20,782 bases of DNA from a virus: positions 1-20,782 of IMG/VR virus record IMGVR_UViG_3300037225_001121; one strand, given 5' to 3'. The notes under the pieces are model-generated. The model was not told the origin of the DNA. It ran no database searches and was given only the letters and a program-made list of their open reading frames with translations. Every line of letters begins with the position of its first letter. Position 1 is the stretch's first letter. Position numbers and translations under genes: made by a program. Below are positions 9,001 to 16,300 of the stretch, piece by piece.

Positions 9001-9764
9001 TTTGTAATAAAATGCTCTCAAAGATTAAAAAAATTAAAACTAAAGATGAATTTGGAAATAAGGTGGTTACAGAAGAATTAACTCCCAATATTAATGAATT
9101 TGAACCAGATAAATTAGTTCTTAAAAGTTTTGATAGTGATATTTTCGAAGAATCAATGTTTTTGGAAGAGATGGAAGTTGAATTTTGGAATAAAACCGGA
9201 TATGACCCAAGATTAATATGGAATGGTTTTAGTATGTCTGAAAATTATAAAGTATATTATGAAATTTATGAAGGTGCTTTAAAATATTTAAATGATTTAA
9301 TGTTAAAAAGTGGTAAACCTTTAATTAAATCAATTAATGATACTTATGAAAAGGGTGATTTGGTATTGATTAAAGATGGAAGTCAATATCATGTGGGAAT
9401 ATTTAACGGAATAATTATTGGAATTATTAAGGAAAATGTCAGTGTGCCAAAAACAGAAATTGAACTTGAACTTGACAAAAAAAGAGAAGAACAACAAGAA
9501 AAAATCAAGAATCTTGAAACATTGGGTGCTGAAACTGAAAGAGATAAACATTTAAAAGCAAAAATATTAAAACGTGAAAAATATTTTGAAGGTTTTAAAC
9601 GAGAATTCAGACTTCCTGCTCACGTAACAATGGAAAAACTTTTTGTCGAAGAGCCATCGGCAAATACTGCTTTTGAGAATTATATTTTTAATATGGAAAA
9701 TCAATTGGAGCAAGAAGCTGCGGAATATCAAGATGAAGACGAAGACGGTATGGGTGACGAATAG
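6066..9764 (+). CDS. Family B DNA polymerase with 3'-5' exonuclease
   Basis: This replicative polymerase has 1232 residues, longer than T4 gp43 (about 900). The exonuclease motifs are TFDCETTGL (Exo I, D190/E192), SGFNSEEFDFEF (Exo II, N252/D257) and YLLDD (Exo III-like, in the KNYLLDDLWET segment). The polymerase motifs are A, DYAGLYPSI (D531); B, KILNNSQYG (K618-G626); and C, AVTDGINF (D673). Motif C lacks the usual first Asp of DTD/DTDS but keeps the second, which is the metal-binding one in family B. A Lys-rich stretch (about 835-860) and a long thumb-side region follow, then an acidic tail (EYQDEDEDGMGDE). The gene starts 1 base after the QueC-like gene and ends the replication operon. 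It ends in TAG, which argues against amber recoding. Confidence 0.96.
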   Translation: MKIDKLKVLTEIKGFLDGYNNELKYLVHVETDPDDYMADCVIHEPGKDPEIRRIKYTPFMYMKDLSLNNLELYSDRREIYENKKIQYGITITKLKTGNHKRLKNGYCYKLTSSKSYNAIIDFLKDGRIYPYEKLRDEDGEIVFDAKGDPIYLYRDMYFSPRLTEQFFISTQSRLFKGIEEYKNVRKVTFDCETTGLRYQRARLILIGVRSNWGFETILEAKQPDDDDSERNLIQDFFNLIIYLQPAIVSGFNSEEFDFEFILGRAKELKMDLTKIPTSLRKGTTIKRRPNVSVKYGNTTEKFTATEMWGISIIDIIHAVRKTAAVNSEIKASGLKYIAKHEKIARPNRTYIPGEDNSIGRYYNENKIFLVDEKNNFIQIPDEFQTVARNFYKLQANKSTISDLEYRVLKKKEVNNAPEFIKWFKREAQPKNLNTFIGGKKLVKNYLLDDLWETEQVDELYNQSAFLLAKIIPTTYQRVCTMGTAGIWNLLMTAWSYEKDLAIPYSDVYERYVGGLARCYKIGFNERIIKIDYAGLYPSIQLTEDVFPNFDITGAMRMMLLYFTTTRNIYKKLANSTDLNAEEIELFKQIDPEMHHKFINKEFTSADIAMFKIKQLPIKILNNSQYGAFGSNVSFNWSDNICAARITCTARLHLRHAINWFSQYGCIALLAVTDGINFKIPNKTNIGFNDNGEVPVGVDCPIETAWKYNGKTGIAALIEKYNKEEMKPPFMSVDNDGEYISCLNLSRINYATLANVKDKKTGETKEKVKLTGNTIKSKVMPEYIEEFIDKGFALILHGKGKEFVDYYYSYVQDIYYKQIPLKKIATKNRIKTSLNAYKKRGKDKNGREKGKQAHMELLIEKREKIAKELFEKYKADIQFTKDEEKLTPDDKLRLVATYMPPEPALDSVVYQVNTGYIKSDGSSKRIKDKETGEMRYASTLISAEELLENPNLTGYYNITKYLDAFNSRVSSILAGFDEEVCNKMLSKIKKIKTKDEFGNKVVTEELTPNINEFEPDKLVLKSFDSDIFEESMFLEEMEVEFWNKTGYDPRLIWNGFSMSENYKVYYEIYEGALKYLNDLMLKSGKPLIKSINDTYEKGDLVLIKDGSQYHVGIFNGIIIGIIKENVSVPKTEIELELDKKREEQQEKIKNLETLGAETERDKHLKAKILKREKYFEGFKREFRLPAHVTMEKLFVEEPSANTAFENYIFNMENQLEQEAAEYQDEDEDGMGDE

Positions 9765-9795
9765 CAATTTCATGGTGCATATTAACATTTTAATA

Positions 9796-9804
9796 GTATT
9801 TATA
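9796..9804 (+). promoter_or_regulatory. GTATTTATA box upstream of the 216-aa gene
   Basis: AATAGTATTTATA, 15 bases before the ATG at 9820, in the 55-base gap after the polymerase gene. Its reverse complement equals the T4 late promoter core TATAAATACTATT, but it stands in the opposite orientation relative to the gene it precedes. Candidate late promoter or transcript start. Confidence 0.5.
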
Positions 9805-9819
9805 TGAAAATATTATACT

Positions 9820-10470
9820 ATGAATTACAAAAAAAAGGAATTATTGGAAATCATAGATTCCAATGGCGACCTGATTGGAAAAAATGACGTACCTTCAAGT
9901 GGTTCTGATTTGGAATCACAAGCATCAAATACTACAGACTATAACTCAAAAATTGGTCAACAGCCGTTTAGGTATGATATGTTGGGTCGTTTTGGTTTTA
10001 CCTTATTACCATTCTTTGAAGGTAAAGAAGATGAAGGTCAACAAGAATTGATAAAAGATTTGGCAAAATTAATGCATGAAAAACGTACTGACGTTTTAAG
10101 GTATTATTATAAAAATCCTAATAAATTAAAATCTGATTACAGAAAAGAAGCCGAAGGACAAGAACATTCAGAACAATGTGAGAGTGAGGATGTTGCATGG
10201 GCAAAAAAAATCATTAAAACAGTTGAGCCACATTTTGAAAAAGCATTCAAAGAACCTATTGATGAAATTGATTCAATTAATGAGGATGCAATTGCTGAAG
10301 AGAATATGGTTGAAGATAAATTAGTTGACAAAAGAACTGAAGACGAAATATCAAAAAAATCTGAAGATAAGGAAGTACGTGAAAAACGTCTTGAAAAAAT
10401 TGCAGGTTTAATTAGTAAGTTGGATAAAGAAGCTAAAGATAAGTTAACAAAATTATTGGAAATGAAGTAA
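9820..10470 (+). CDS. Acidic, helical protein of unknown function
   Basis: This is a 216-residue protein that I do not recognise. The N-terminal 45 residues are polar and probably disordered (IGKNDVPSSGSDLESQ). A short aromatic segment follows (QPFRYDMLGRFGFTLLPFFEG). The rest is charged and helical, with a likely coiled coil at about 165-215 (KRTEDEISKKSEDKEVREKR). There is no signal peptide or membrane segment. It is the first gene after the replication operon, has its own GTATTTATA box, and its stop codon TAATG overlaps the start of the Nudix fusion gene, so the two are translated together. Acidic, coiled, late-type proteins of this kind are often assembly or scaffold factors, but nothing here proves that. 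Confidence 0.6.
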   Translation: MNYKKKELLEIIDSNGDLIGKNDVPSSGSDLESQASNTTDYNSKIGQQPFRYDMLGRFGFTLLPFFEGKEDEGQQELIKDLAKLMHEKRTDVLRYYYKNPNKLKSDYRKEAEGQEHSEQCESEDVAWAKKIIKTVEPHFEKAFKEPIDEIDSINEDAIAEENMVEDKLVDKRTEDEISKKSEDKEVREKRLEKIAGLISKLDKEAKDKLTKLLEMK

Positions 10471-11270
10471 TGGCAAACTCACAATTACTCGATAAACAGT
10501 ATAAGATACCTCCAGAGGTTTTAAAAAGTATACAAACGACTCTTATGTCCAATCCAACCGGAGAAGGTGTTAAAAGAGCCAAATATGTGCTTAAAAACGG
10601 TTCTGTTACATATCAGGAACTAAAAAGATTAAAAAACTTTTTTGATTATTTTAATCCTGAAACAGATAATAAAGCACAATATGCATTAGCTGGTGGTGAT
10701 TTAATGAAATCGTTTATTGAAACAACTTTGAATGCTGACAGGGATGCCATAAAAAGGTCTAAAAATGTTCGTCAGGATATGAATGTTGACCCGAATTTAG
10801 CTACTCATGCATTTCAAACACCAAGATTAACTGAAGCCGAGAAAAAGGATAAAGAAAAAAAAGAGGATTTACAAAAAAATGCTGTTGCTGTAATTGTTGA
10901 TAACGACAATAAAATTTTATTATTAAAAAGAAGCAAAAAAGCACCTTGGATGCCCGAACAATGGGGGTTGGTTGGTGGTGGAATTGAAAAGGGTGAAACA
11001 CCACAACAAGCAGTTGAAAGAGAAATGCTTGAAGAAACAGGATTGAATATTAAAAAGTTTACTAAAACATTTACAATTCAAAGAAATCCCGGTAGTATTG
11101 AACATATTTTTGCTTGTCGTTATGAAGGCGACCCTACGGATATAAGGCTTAGTGAAGAAAATACAAATTATGGCTGGTATGATGTTGATGAAATGCAGTA
11201 TTTGGATATTGTACCAAACTTAATTGAATATGTTACATTATCATTTACAGGTAAAAAATATAATGATTAA
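10470..11270 (+). CDS. Nudix hydrolase fused to an unknown N-terminal domain
   Basis: The protein has 266 residues. Residues 1-120 form an unrecognised helical domain (PPEVLKSIQTTL ... VTYQELKRLKNFFDYF). A Lys/Glu linker (121-136) joins it to a Nudix domain (137-260). The Nudix box is complete at 170-192: G-x5-E-x7-R-E-M-L-E-E-T-G-L, with the metal-binding Glu residues at 185, 188 and 189. The segment KAPWMPEQWGLVGGGIEKGE is typical of the MutT/RppH branch, so substrates could be nucleoside triphosphates, dinucleotides or capped RNA 5' ends; the sequence does not decide. The start overlaps the preceding stop by one base. Free Nudix proteins are common in phages, whereas fusion to a 120-residue phage-type domain is unusual and suggests targeting to a complex or the virion. 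Confidence 0.88.
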   Translation: MANSQLLDKQYKIPPEVLKSIQTTLMSNPTGEGVKRAKYVLKNGSVTYQELKRLKNFFDYFNPETDNKAQYALAGGDLMKSFIETTLNADRDAIKRSKNVRQDMNVDPNLATHAFQTPRLTEAEKKDKEKKEDLQKNAVAVIVDNDNKILLLKRSKKAPWMPEQWGLVGGGIEKGETPQQAVEREMLEETGLNIKKFTKTFTIQRNPGSIEHIFACRYEGDPTDIRLSEENTNYGWYDVDEMQYLDIVPNLIEYVTLSFTGKKYND

Positions 11271-11271
11271 T

Positions 11272-11280
11272 GTATTTATT
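11272..11280 (+). promoter_or_regulatory. GTATTTATT box upstream of the 76-aa gene
   Basis: GTATTTATT begins 2 bases after the Nudix stop, 31 bases before the ATG at 11312. This is a variant of the box with T in the last position and a longer leader. Confidence 0.42.
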
Positions 11281-11311
11281 ATAAATAACGTGAAAAATTA
11301 AAATAAAAACT

Positions 11312-11542
11312 ATGAGTAGATTAGAAGATATTAGCTTACCATTCAGAAAAATTGAAATTGCTCGAAACGAATTTGATTATAATGACGAATATACTACTGG
11401 TAACCCAGATGAATTATCACCAATAGGTAAGGATACAAATAATGGCGAAACTGGTAGTGCTGTTGATATTGCTACAAGAAAAAATTTGGTTACAAAAAAC
11501 AAATTTAACTACAACAACGAGTATAACCAAGGAACAGCATAA
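11312..11542 (+). CDS. Small protein with two short linear repeats, unknown
   Basis: This 76-residue, highly polar and probably disordered protein carries two near-copies of a decapeptide: RNEFDYNDEY (18-27) and KNKFNYNNEY (62-71). They are separated by a Gly/Asp/Asn-rich linker. The repeat suggests a short linear motif that binds two copies of a partner, for example a capsid or tail protein; that is inference. A GTATTTATT box lies upstream, and the next gene starts 1 base after its stop. A GTG 22 bases upstream of the ATG is followed quickly by a stop and is not used. There is no enzymatic signature. Confidence 0.6.
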   Translation: MSRLEDISLPFRKIEIARNEFDYNDEYTTGNPDELSPIGKDTNNGETGSAVDIATRKNLVTKNKFNYNNEYNQGTA

Positions 11543-11543
11543 A

Positions 11544-12449
11544 ATGTTGAGTGAAGCTAAAATATTTTTGGAAAATTTGACCCATTTTAGGCAACTTTTA
11601 AATGAAGCTGTTGGTCAGGGTACTATTGCCGATGCCATTAACAAGCATAAAATTGTTCATATTTATTATGCTGGTGATGATACTGTTTTAAAAGGTTATC
11701 GAACAATATATCCATTGGTATTGGGTCAAAGTAAATCAAAAAAAGCACAAGCAGAAGGTGGTTATTCATTACTTAGGGCATGGGAAACAGCAGGTAATTC
11801 AGATAGTAGAAAAATATATTATAATCAAAAGGGAAAACCACAATATGGTTGGAGATTATTTAGGGCAGATAAAATTACTTCATTTTTACCAACTGGTGAA
11901 AATTTTAGTACTGATGTAAAGAAATTTCCGGATGTTGAACATTACAATCCTAATGATTCTCAAATGACAGGTATTGTTGCAGCAGTAAAAGTTGATAGTG
12001 GTGAACCCGAAACACAAGTATTGGGTAAAACTACTGCACAGAAACTTCCTGAACCCGCACAGCCATCAGTATTTGCAGGACAGAAAGATAAATTTCAAAG
12101 ATTTTCAAATGTGGCTAAGAAACAAAGAGAAATTACTGCTGATGAGGTTTCTCATTTGTGGGGAATGGTAAATCAAATGAGGTCAAGAGGGTCAAGAGAA
12201 AAATATTGGGTAGTAAATAATGAACATGGTGATATGGTATTAAAGACTGAAAATCAATTAAAAGATATTGACCCTGATGCAATTATCGGTAATTTAAAGG
12301 ATTTATATGTTAAATTGGTTAAACCAAATGAAAAGATAAATACTACTTTTTTGGATAAAGCTAAAAACGATGCTTTGAAAGAAGCCAATAAAATGAATCA
12401 GCCAAATATTACTCAAGAAAATACTGTAAATAAGACTTTTTTCAAATAA
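11544..12449 (+). CDS. WYL-like domain protein without a DNA-binding domain
   Basis: The chosen start at 11544 gives 301 residues. An upstream in-frame ATG at 11442 would overlap the 76-aa gene by 100 bases and add an unlikely Thr/Leu-rich leader. Residues 27-117 resemble a WYL sensor domain: AINKHKIVHIYYAGDD, YRTIYPLVLG (52-61), YSLLRAW (74-80) and GWRLFRADKITSFLPTGENF (102-121). WYL domains bind nucleic acids or nucleotides and usually sit behind a helix-turn-helix, as in regulators of CRISPR, BREX and phage functions; here no such N-terminus exists. The C-terminal half (140-301) is helical and unrecognised. The N-terminus MLSEAKIFLE holds (L)xE triplets. It is cotranscribed with the preceding small gene, 1 base apart. 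Confidence 0.7.
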   Translation: MLSEAKIFLENLTHFRQLLNEAVGQGTIADAINKHKIVHIYYAGDDTVLKGYRTIYPLVLGQSKSKKAQAEGGYSLLRAWETAGNSDSRKIYYNQKGKPQYGWRLFRADKITSFLPTGENFSTDVKKFPDVEHYNPNDSQMTGIVAAVKVDSGEPETQVLGKTTAQKLPEPAQPSVFAGQKDKFQRFSNVAKKQREITADEVSHLWGMVNQMRSRGSREKYWVVNNEHGDMVLKTENQLKDIDPDAIIGNLKDLYVKLVKPNEKINTTFLDKAKNDALKEANKMNQPNITQENTVNKTFFK

Positions 12450-12453
12450 TGAA

Positions 12454-12462
12454 GTATTTATA
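12454..12462 (+). promoter_or_regulatory. GTATTTATA box upstream of the 255-aa gene
   Basis: GTATTTATA begins 5 bases after the WYL-like gene's stop and lies 30 bases before the ATG at 12493, followed by an A/T-only leader. Confidence 0.45.
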
Positions 12463-12492
12463 AAAAATAATAAAATTTTATAATTTAATATA

Positions 12493-13260
12493 ATGGCAAA
12501 TCTTATAAAACCCGATTTAAATAAATTAAGAACAGAAATTGATTCCCGTAGAAAAGAAAAGGGTGGTATTCTTACGGAAAGTAGTAAAGGTTCAGGTCAA
12601 AAAATGTTACCAAAGGATGTATTTTTAAATACTTTACTTACATCACTTCATACAGGTCAAAATAATCCTTTGACAAGTAACATGAAATCATTAAATGAAA
12701 GGGCAGAAATTGTTACTAATTCAATTAAAAAGGGTGTTGTAACTCCTGAAGCAATAAATAGGATAAAAGAATTGAAAAATAATGCGGTTTCTGCACCACC
12801 ATATCAACCACCACAATATAATGAGCAATATCAACCATCATATCAACCACCAAGAATGAATGAAACAGTTGAAATGTCACCGGAAAGAGATGATAGGATT
12901 TTTGCTGATTTAGAACAAAAAAGAAGAAATGTAACTCTTGCCGAATCAATTGAAGGATTTAACAGAGAAAAAGCAATTGCTCCGGTACAACCTACTACAA
13001 TGTATAGTGCCAATGGAACACCGATGCTAAATGAAGGTTATTTGGTTGAAAATGTAAAAAAAGTTGTTAATAATTATTTAACTGAAAATCTTGGTCCTAT
13101 TTTCGAAGAAGCTATTAAAAGTACAATTATTGAAATGTATGCTGTTGAAAGAATCAAAGATGTATTACAAGAAAATAAAGAAATGATAAAATCTTTGGTA
13201 TATGATACCATTCGAGAAATTCAGCAAAAAAATAAAGAAGCAAAAGCAAAAGGACATTAA
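12493..13260 (+). CDS. Pro/Gln/Tyr-rich late protein with C-terminal helices, unknown
   Basis: This 255-residue protein is not recognised. The N-terminal half is helical and charged. A low-complexity Pro-rich stretch at about 97-116 repeats the unit YQPP (PPYQPPQYNEQYQPSYQPP). A long helical, probably coiled-coil C-terminus runs from about 183 to 253 (GYLVENVKKVVNNYLTENLG, then an acidic-basic helix). LTE (27-29) and LNE (179-181) would fit a T4 prohead-protease type site. Overall composition resembles phage head-core or scaffold-like proteins, but this is only an analogy. The gene has its own upstream GTATTTATA box, and a hairpin terminator overlaps its stop codon, so it appears to be a one-gene unit. 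Confidence 0.6.
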   Translation: MANLIKPDLNKLRTEIDSRRKEKGGILTESSKGSGQKMLPKDVFLNTLLTSLHTGQNNPLTSNMKSLNERAEIVTNSIKKGVVTPEAINRIKELKNNAVSAPPYQPPQYNEQYQPSYQPPRMNETVEMSPERDDRIFADLEQKRRNVTLAESIEGFNREKAIAPVQPTTMYSANGTPMLNEGYLVENVKKVVNNYLTENLGPIFEEAIKSTIIEMYAVERIKDVLQENKEMIKSLVYDTIREIQQKNKEAKAKGH

Positions 13261-13276
13261 TCTGTCCTTTCTTTTT
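13249..13276 (+). terminator. Rho-independent-type hairpin terminator
   Basis: AAAGGACA (13249-13256), a 6-base loop containing the TAA stop codon, TGTCCTTT (13263-13270), then CTTTTT. The 8-bp perfect stem and T run fit an intrinsic terminator separating the 255-aa gene from the giant gene downstream. The stem begins inside the coding sequence. Confidence 0.75.
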
Positions 13277-13288
13277 ATAATCAAGTTT

Positions 13289-13297
13289 GTATTTATT
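13289..13297 (+). promoter_or_regulatory. GTATTTATT box upstream of the giant multidomain gene
   Basis: TTTGTATTTATT, 20 bases before the ATG at 13318 and just after the terminator hairpin. It is the likely transcription start region for the whole 13318-to-end unit, since no other box appears before the overlapping genes that follow. Confidence 0.45.
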
Positions 13298-13317
13298 AAT
13301 AACTTAATATTCTTAGC

Positions 13318-16300
13318 ATGACATACGCTGAATTCAAACAGAATTTCTTACCACAATTTCTTAATATTAAAACATTTAGTGGCAAAATGGAATATGCCAA
13401 ACAAAATCTTCAAAGGATTGGTTCAGGCACTGGCAGAATTGTATATGATATTGATGGTCAAAAGGTATTAAAATTAGCAAAAAATACTAAAGGTATTGCA
13501 CAAAATGCTGAAGAATCAAGTATCGGTAGAGATTATTATGTTGCAAATATTGTTACAGAAGTATTCGAAGCTGCGGATGATGATAGCTGGCTGATTGCTG
13601 AAAAAGCTAAAAAGGTTAATGAGAATAGAATCAAACAATTAACAGGTATTCCAAGTTTAACAGAGTTATATTATTATTTAAGTCAATTTAAAGAAGAAAA
13701 TAAAGGAAGAAGAAGCTGGTATAGCGTTAGTGTTGAAGTCAAAGAAATACTTGATGAAAATGATTTTGCCATGAGTTTAAAAGAACTTATAGCAAATTAT
13801 GACCAATCTGCCGGAGATATGAGTAGACCAAGTAGTTACGGGGAAGTACTTCATGATGGTCAACCAACAATTGTTTTGACGGATTATGGTTTAAGTGATG
13901 AAGTATATAATACTCATTATAATCCTGAAAGAAAAAATAAACCTCAATATCAAATGTATGAATATTATAATGATGCAAATGGTAATGATGACATGCTTTC
14001 AAATATGGGCGATAGTGATGGTAAAGAAATACGTAATGGTATGTGGGCACTTTCTCCCTATGATGTTGATGATGGTTCGGGTGTTATAAATGAAGACTTT
14101 ATATCATTCATACTTAACAGAGATAAATATCCTACAAGAGCATTACCAAGTGCACCATATTTGATTGATGAATTTCATAATTGTGTAAATAATTTAAATG
14201 AATATATAAATCATTCCGGAAATAAAAGAAAATTCTACAATAACTTACTTGAATTACAAGATTATTTGATAAGAGGAAAATTTTATGATAGAGAACCATT
14301 GCCAAAAGAAATGGTTATTGATGAATCTAATGTTTTAAAAGAATATGTTGAAAGAGAATTAGCTAATAGTATTGCTTCTCAGGTCGTACAACAATATAAT
14401 TATGGAACTCCTAAATATATTGGTGAAGGTGGATTTGGTGTTGCTTATGATATTGATAATAAAATGGTATTGAAAGTTACATCAGACAGAAGTGAAGCAA
14501 ATGAAAATATGGAATTAATGGGTAAACCATTAAAATATATTGCTGAACCTTATAGAGTATTTGCAATTAAACCAGAATCAGGTGAAACAAAATATTATGT
14601 AATTATATTAGAAAAACTTAAAACCGATAGTGCTTATTTTAAAACAATGGTTGATAGAATGAATTTTGCTTTTGCAAGAATTATGGGTAGTAATTATGCT
14701 GATGTTGTTGATTATTATGTTAATAAAGATAAAGGTATTTTTGATAGTAACATTGATGAAGAAAAGATTAAAAAATACATGGCAAGAAATCCAAAGGATA
14801 AAGAATTCTTTGATAAAATATTGGCAATAGGAGAAGAAGTAAATAAATATGGTCTTGAAAGTACTGATTATATAAATCCAAATAATTTGGGTTATAAGCC
14901 TGATGGTACTTTAGGATTTTTTGATGTGGGTTTTGGTAATTATTTCTTTAAGTCTGCAAATCAACCAGAAGAAATTACAGTAAATGAAGATGGTACTTCA
15001 AAATTTTCAACTGCTGATGCTATTGGTAATGATAATTTTCCTGCACATAATAATATTGATAATTCACCAATGACAGATAATAATATTCCTACAACTGCTG
15101 ATACATCAATTGATGAAGATTTGGAATATAATCATGCCAGTGATGCTACTAAGGATAAATATATTATGACTGAAAGAGTTAAATCATATATGCCTGGAAG
15201 TAAAAGTGTTGAAGTTAAAAAGAAATGCAGGTTAGGTGGTTTGGGACATACAAGTGTTGCATGCAATCAAGGTGATATGAGCAATTTAAATCTCAAATCA
15301 ATCGATGAAAATGCAGAGGTTACATTACCAAGTACACTTCCTGGATATGAATCATTTCCAATATTGAATGACAGTGAAACAGTAGGTGAACTTAGCATTA
15401 TTGACAGGGGTGTTTGGGGTGGTAATCATTATATCGCTGTTGATAAAATCTTTATCGAAAAAGAATTTAGAGGCATGGGTTTTGCTAATGAAGCAATGGA
15501 AGATTTATTTGAATATGCTGACCAAAATAATATAATAGTTACATTAACTCCAGACAATCTTTGGGGTGCAAATAAAAATAAATTAAAAAGTTGGTATAAA
15601 TCTATAGGATTTGTAGAAAATAAGGGTAAAAAGAAAGATTTCCAGACAATGCAGGCAATGTACAGACTACCAAAGAGTTTAATGAATGAAAACATTGAGG
15701 CAAGTGAAGTATACAGCAATGATGATTCAATTAAGACTGTTATTGGCAAGAAACGTGATATTGGCTTTGTTGAAATAAATAAAGCAATATTTCAATCATT
15801 GGAAAAATATCGTATTGGTGTTATACCAGTAAGAATGGTTACTGCATATGTTATGATGGCAATAATTTATCATCAAACTGCTAAAGATAAAGCATTAAGA
15901 TTATTTAATATTGTTAAGCAACATAATGGTTATCTGAAAGATAAAACTCCAGAAGAAGCACGTGAAATCGGTCAATTATTAGGATATACAGAAAGAAGTA
16001 TTGCTGAATATATTCGTAGAAAATATCCTAATAAAGTTCCTACAGCACCAGAACCTGAAGATTATAATAATATTGATGAAAATTCTCAAAATGAAAATGA
16101 AAATTCTCAAAATGATAAACAAATTAATAAAGATGTTGCTACACATGGTTTGAATCCAGTATATGTCAGAACATATAAAGATAATGATGATACTGTAGAT
16201 GTTTATACTGTTAATGGTGATGAAATGCGTGATATGGGATTTATCGAATGGGTGGATGGTGGAAATCATTGGGTGGATGCAGATTTACCTAAATCAGAAC

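Noticed and set aside
11442-11543. Upstream ATG that would extend the WYL-like protein by 34 residues
   Set aside because: It would lie inside the 76-aa gene in another frame, encodes a leader that reads like a frame shadow, and a well-placed ATG exists 1 base after that gene's stop.
12177-12200. Short direct repeat GGTCAAGAG in the WYL-like gene
   Set aside because: Only two copies of 8-9 bases encoding RSRGSRE; likely chance or minor slippage.
619-13297. Reading the recurrent box as T4-type late promoters (TATAAATA) firing in the opposite direction
   Set aside because: That would point transcription into the 3' ends of preceding genes, and the minus-strand endonuclease copy flips with its gene, so sense orientation is favoured.
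13787-14089. Open frames on both strands in the kinase-like region
   Set aside because: Their proteins are dominated by His/Tyr or Ile/Met runs, as expected for shadows of an Asp/Asn/Tyr-rich coding strand.
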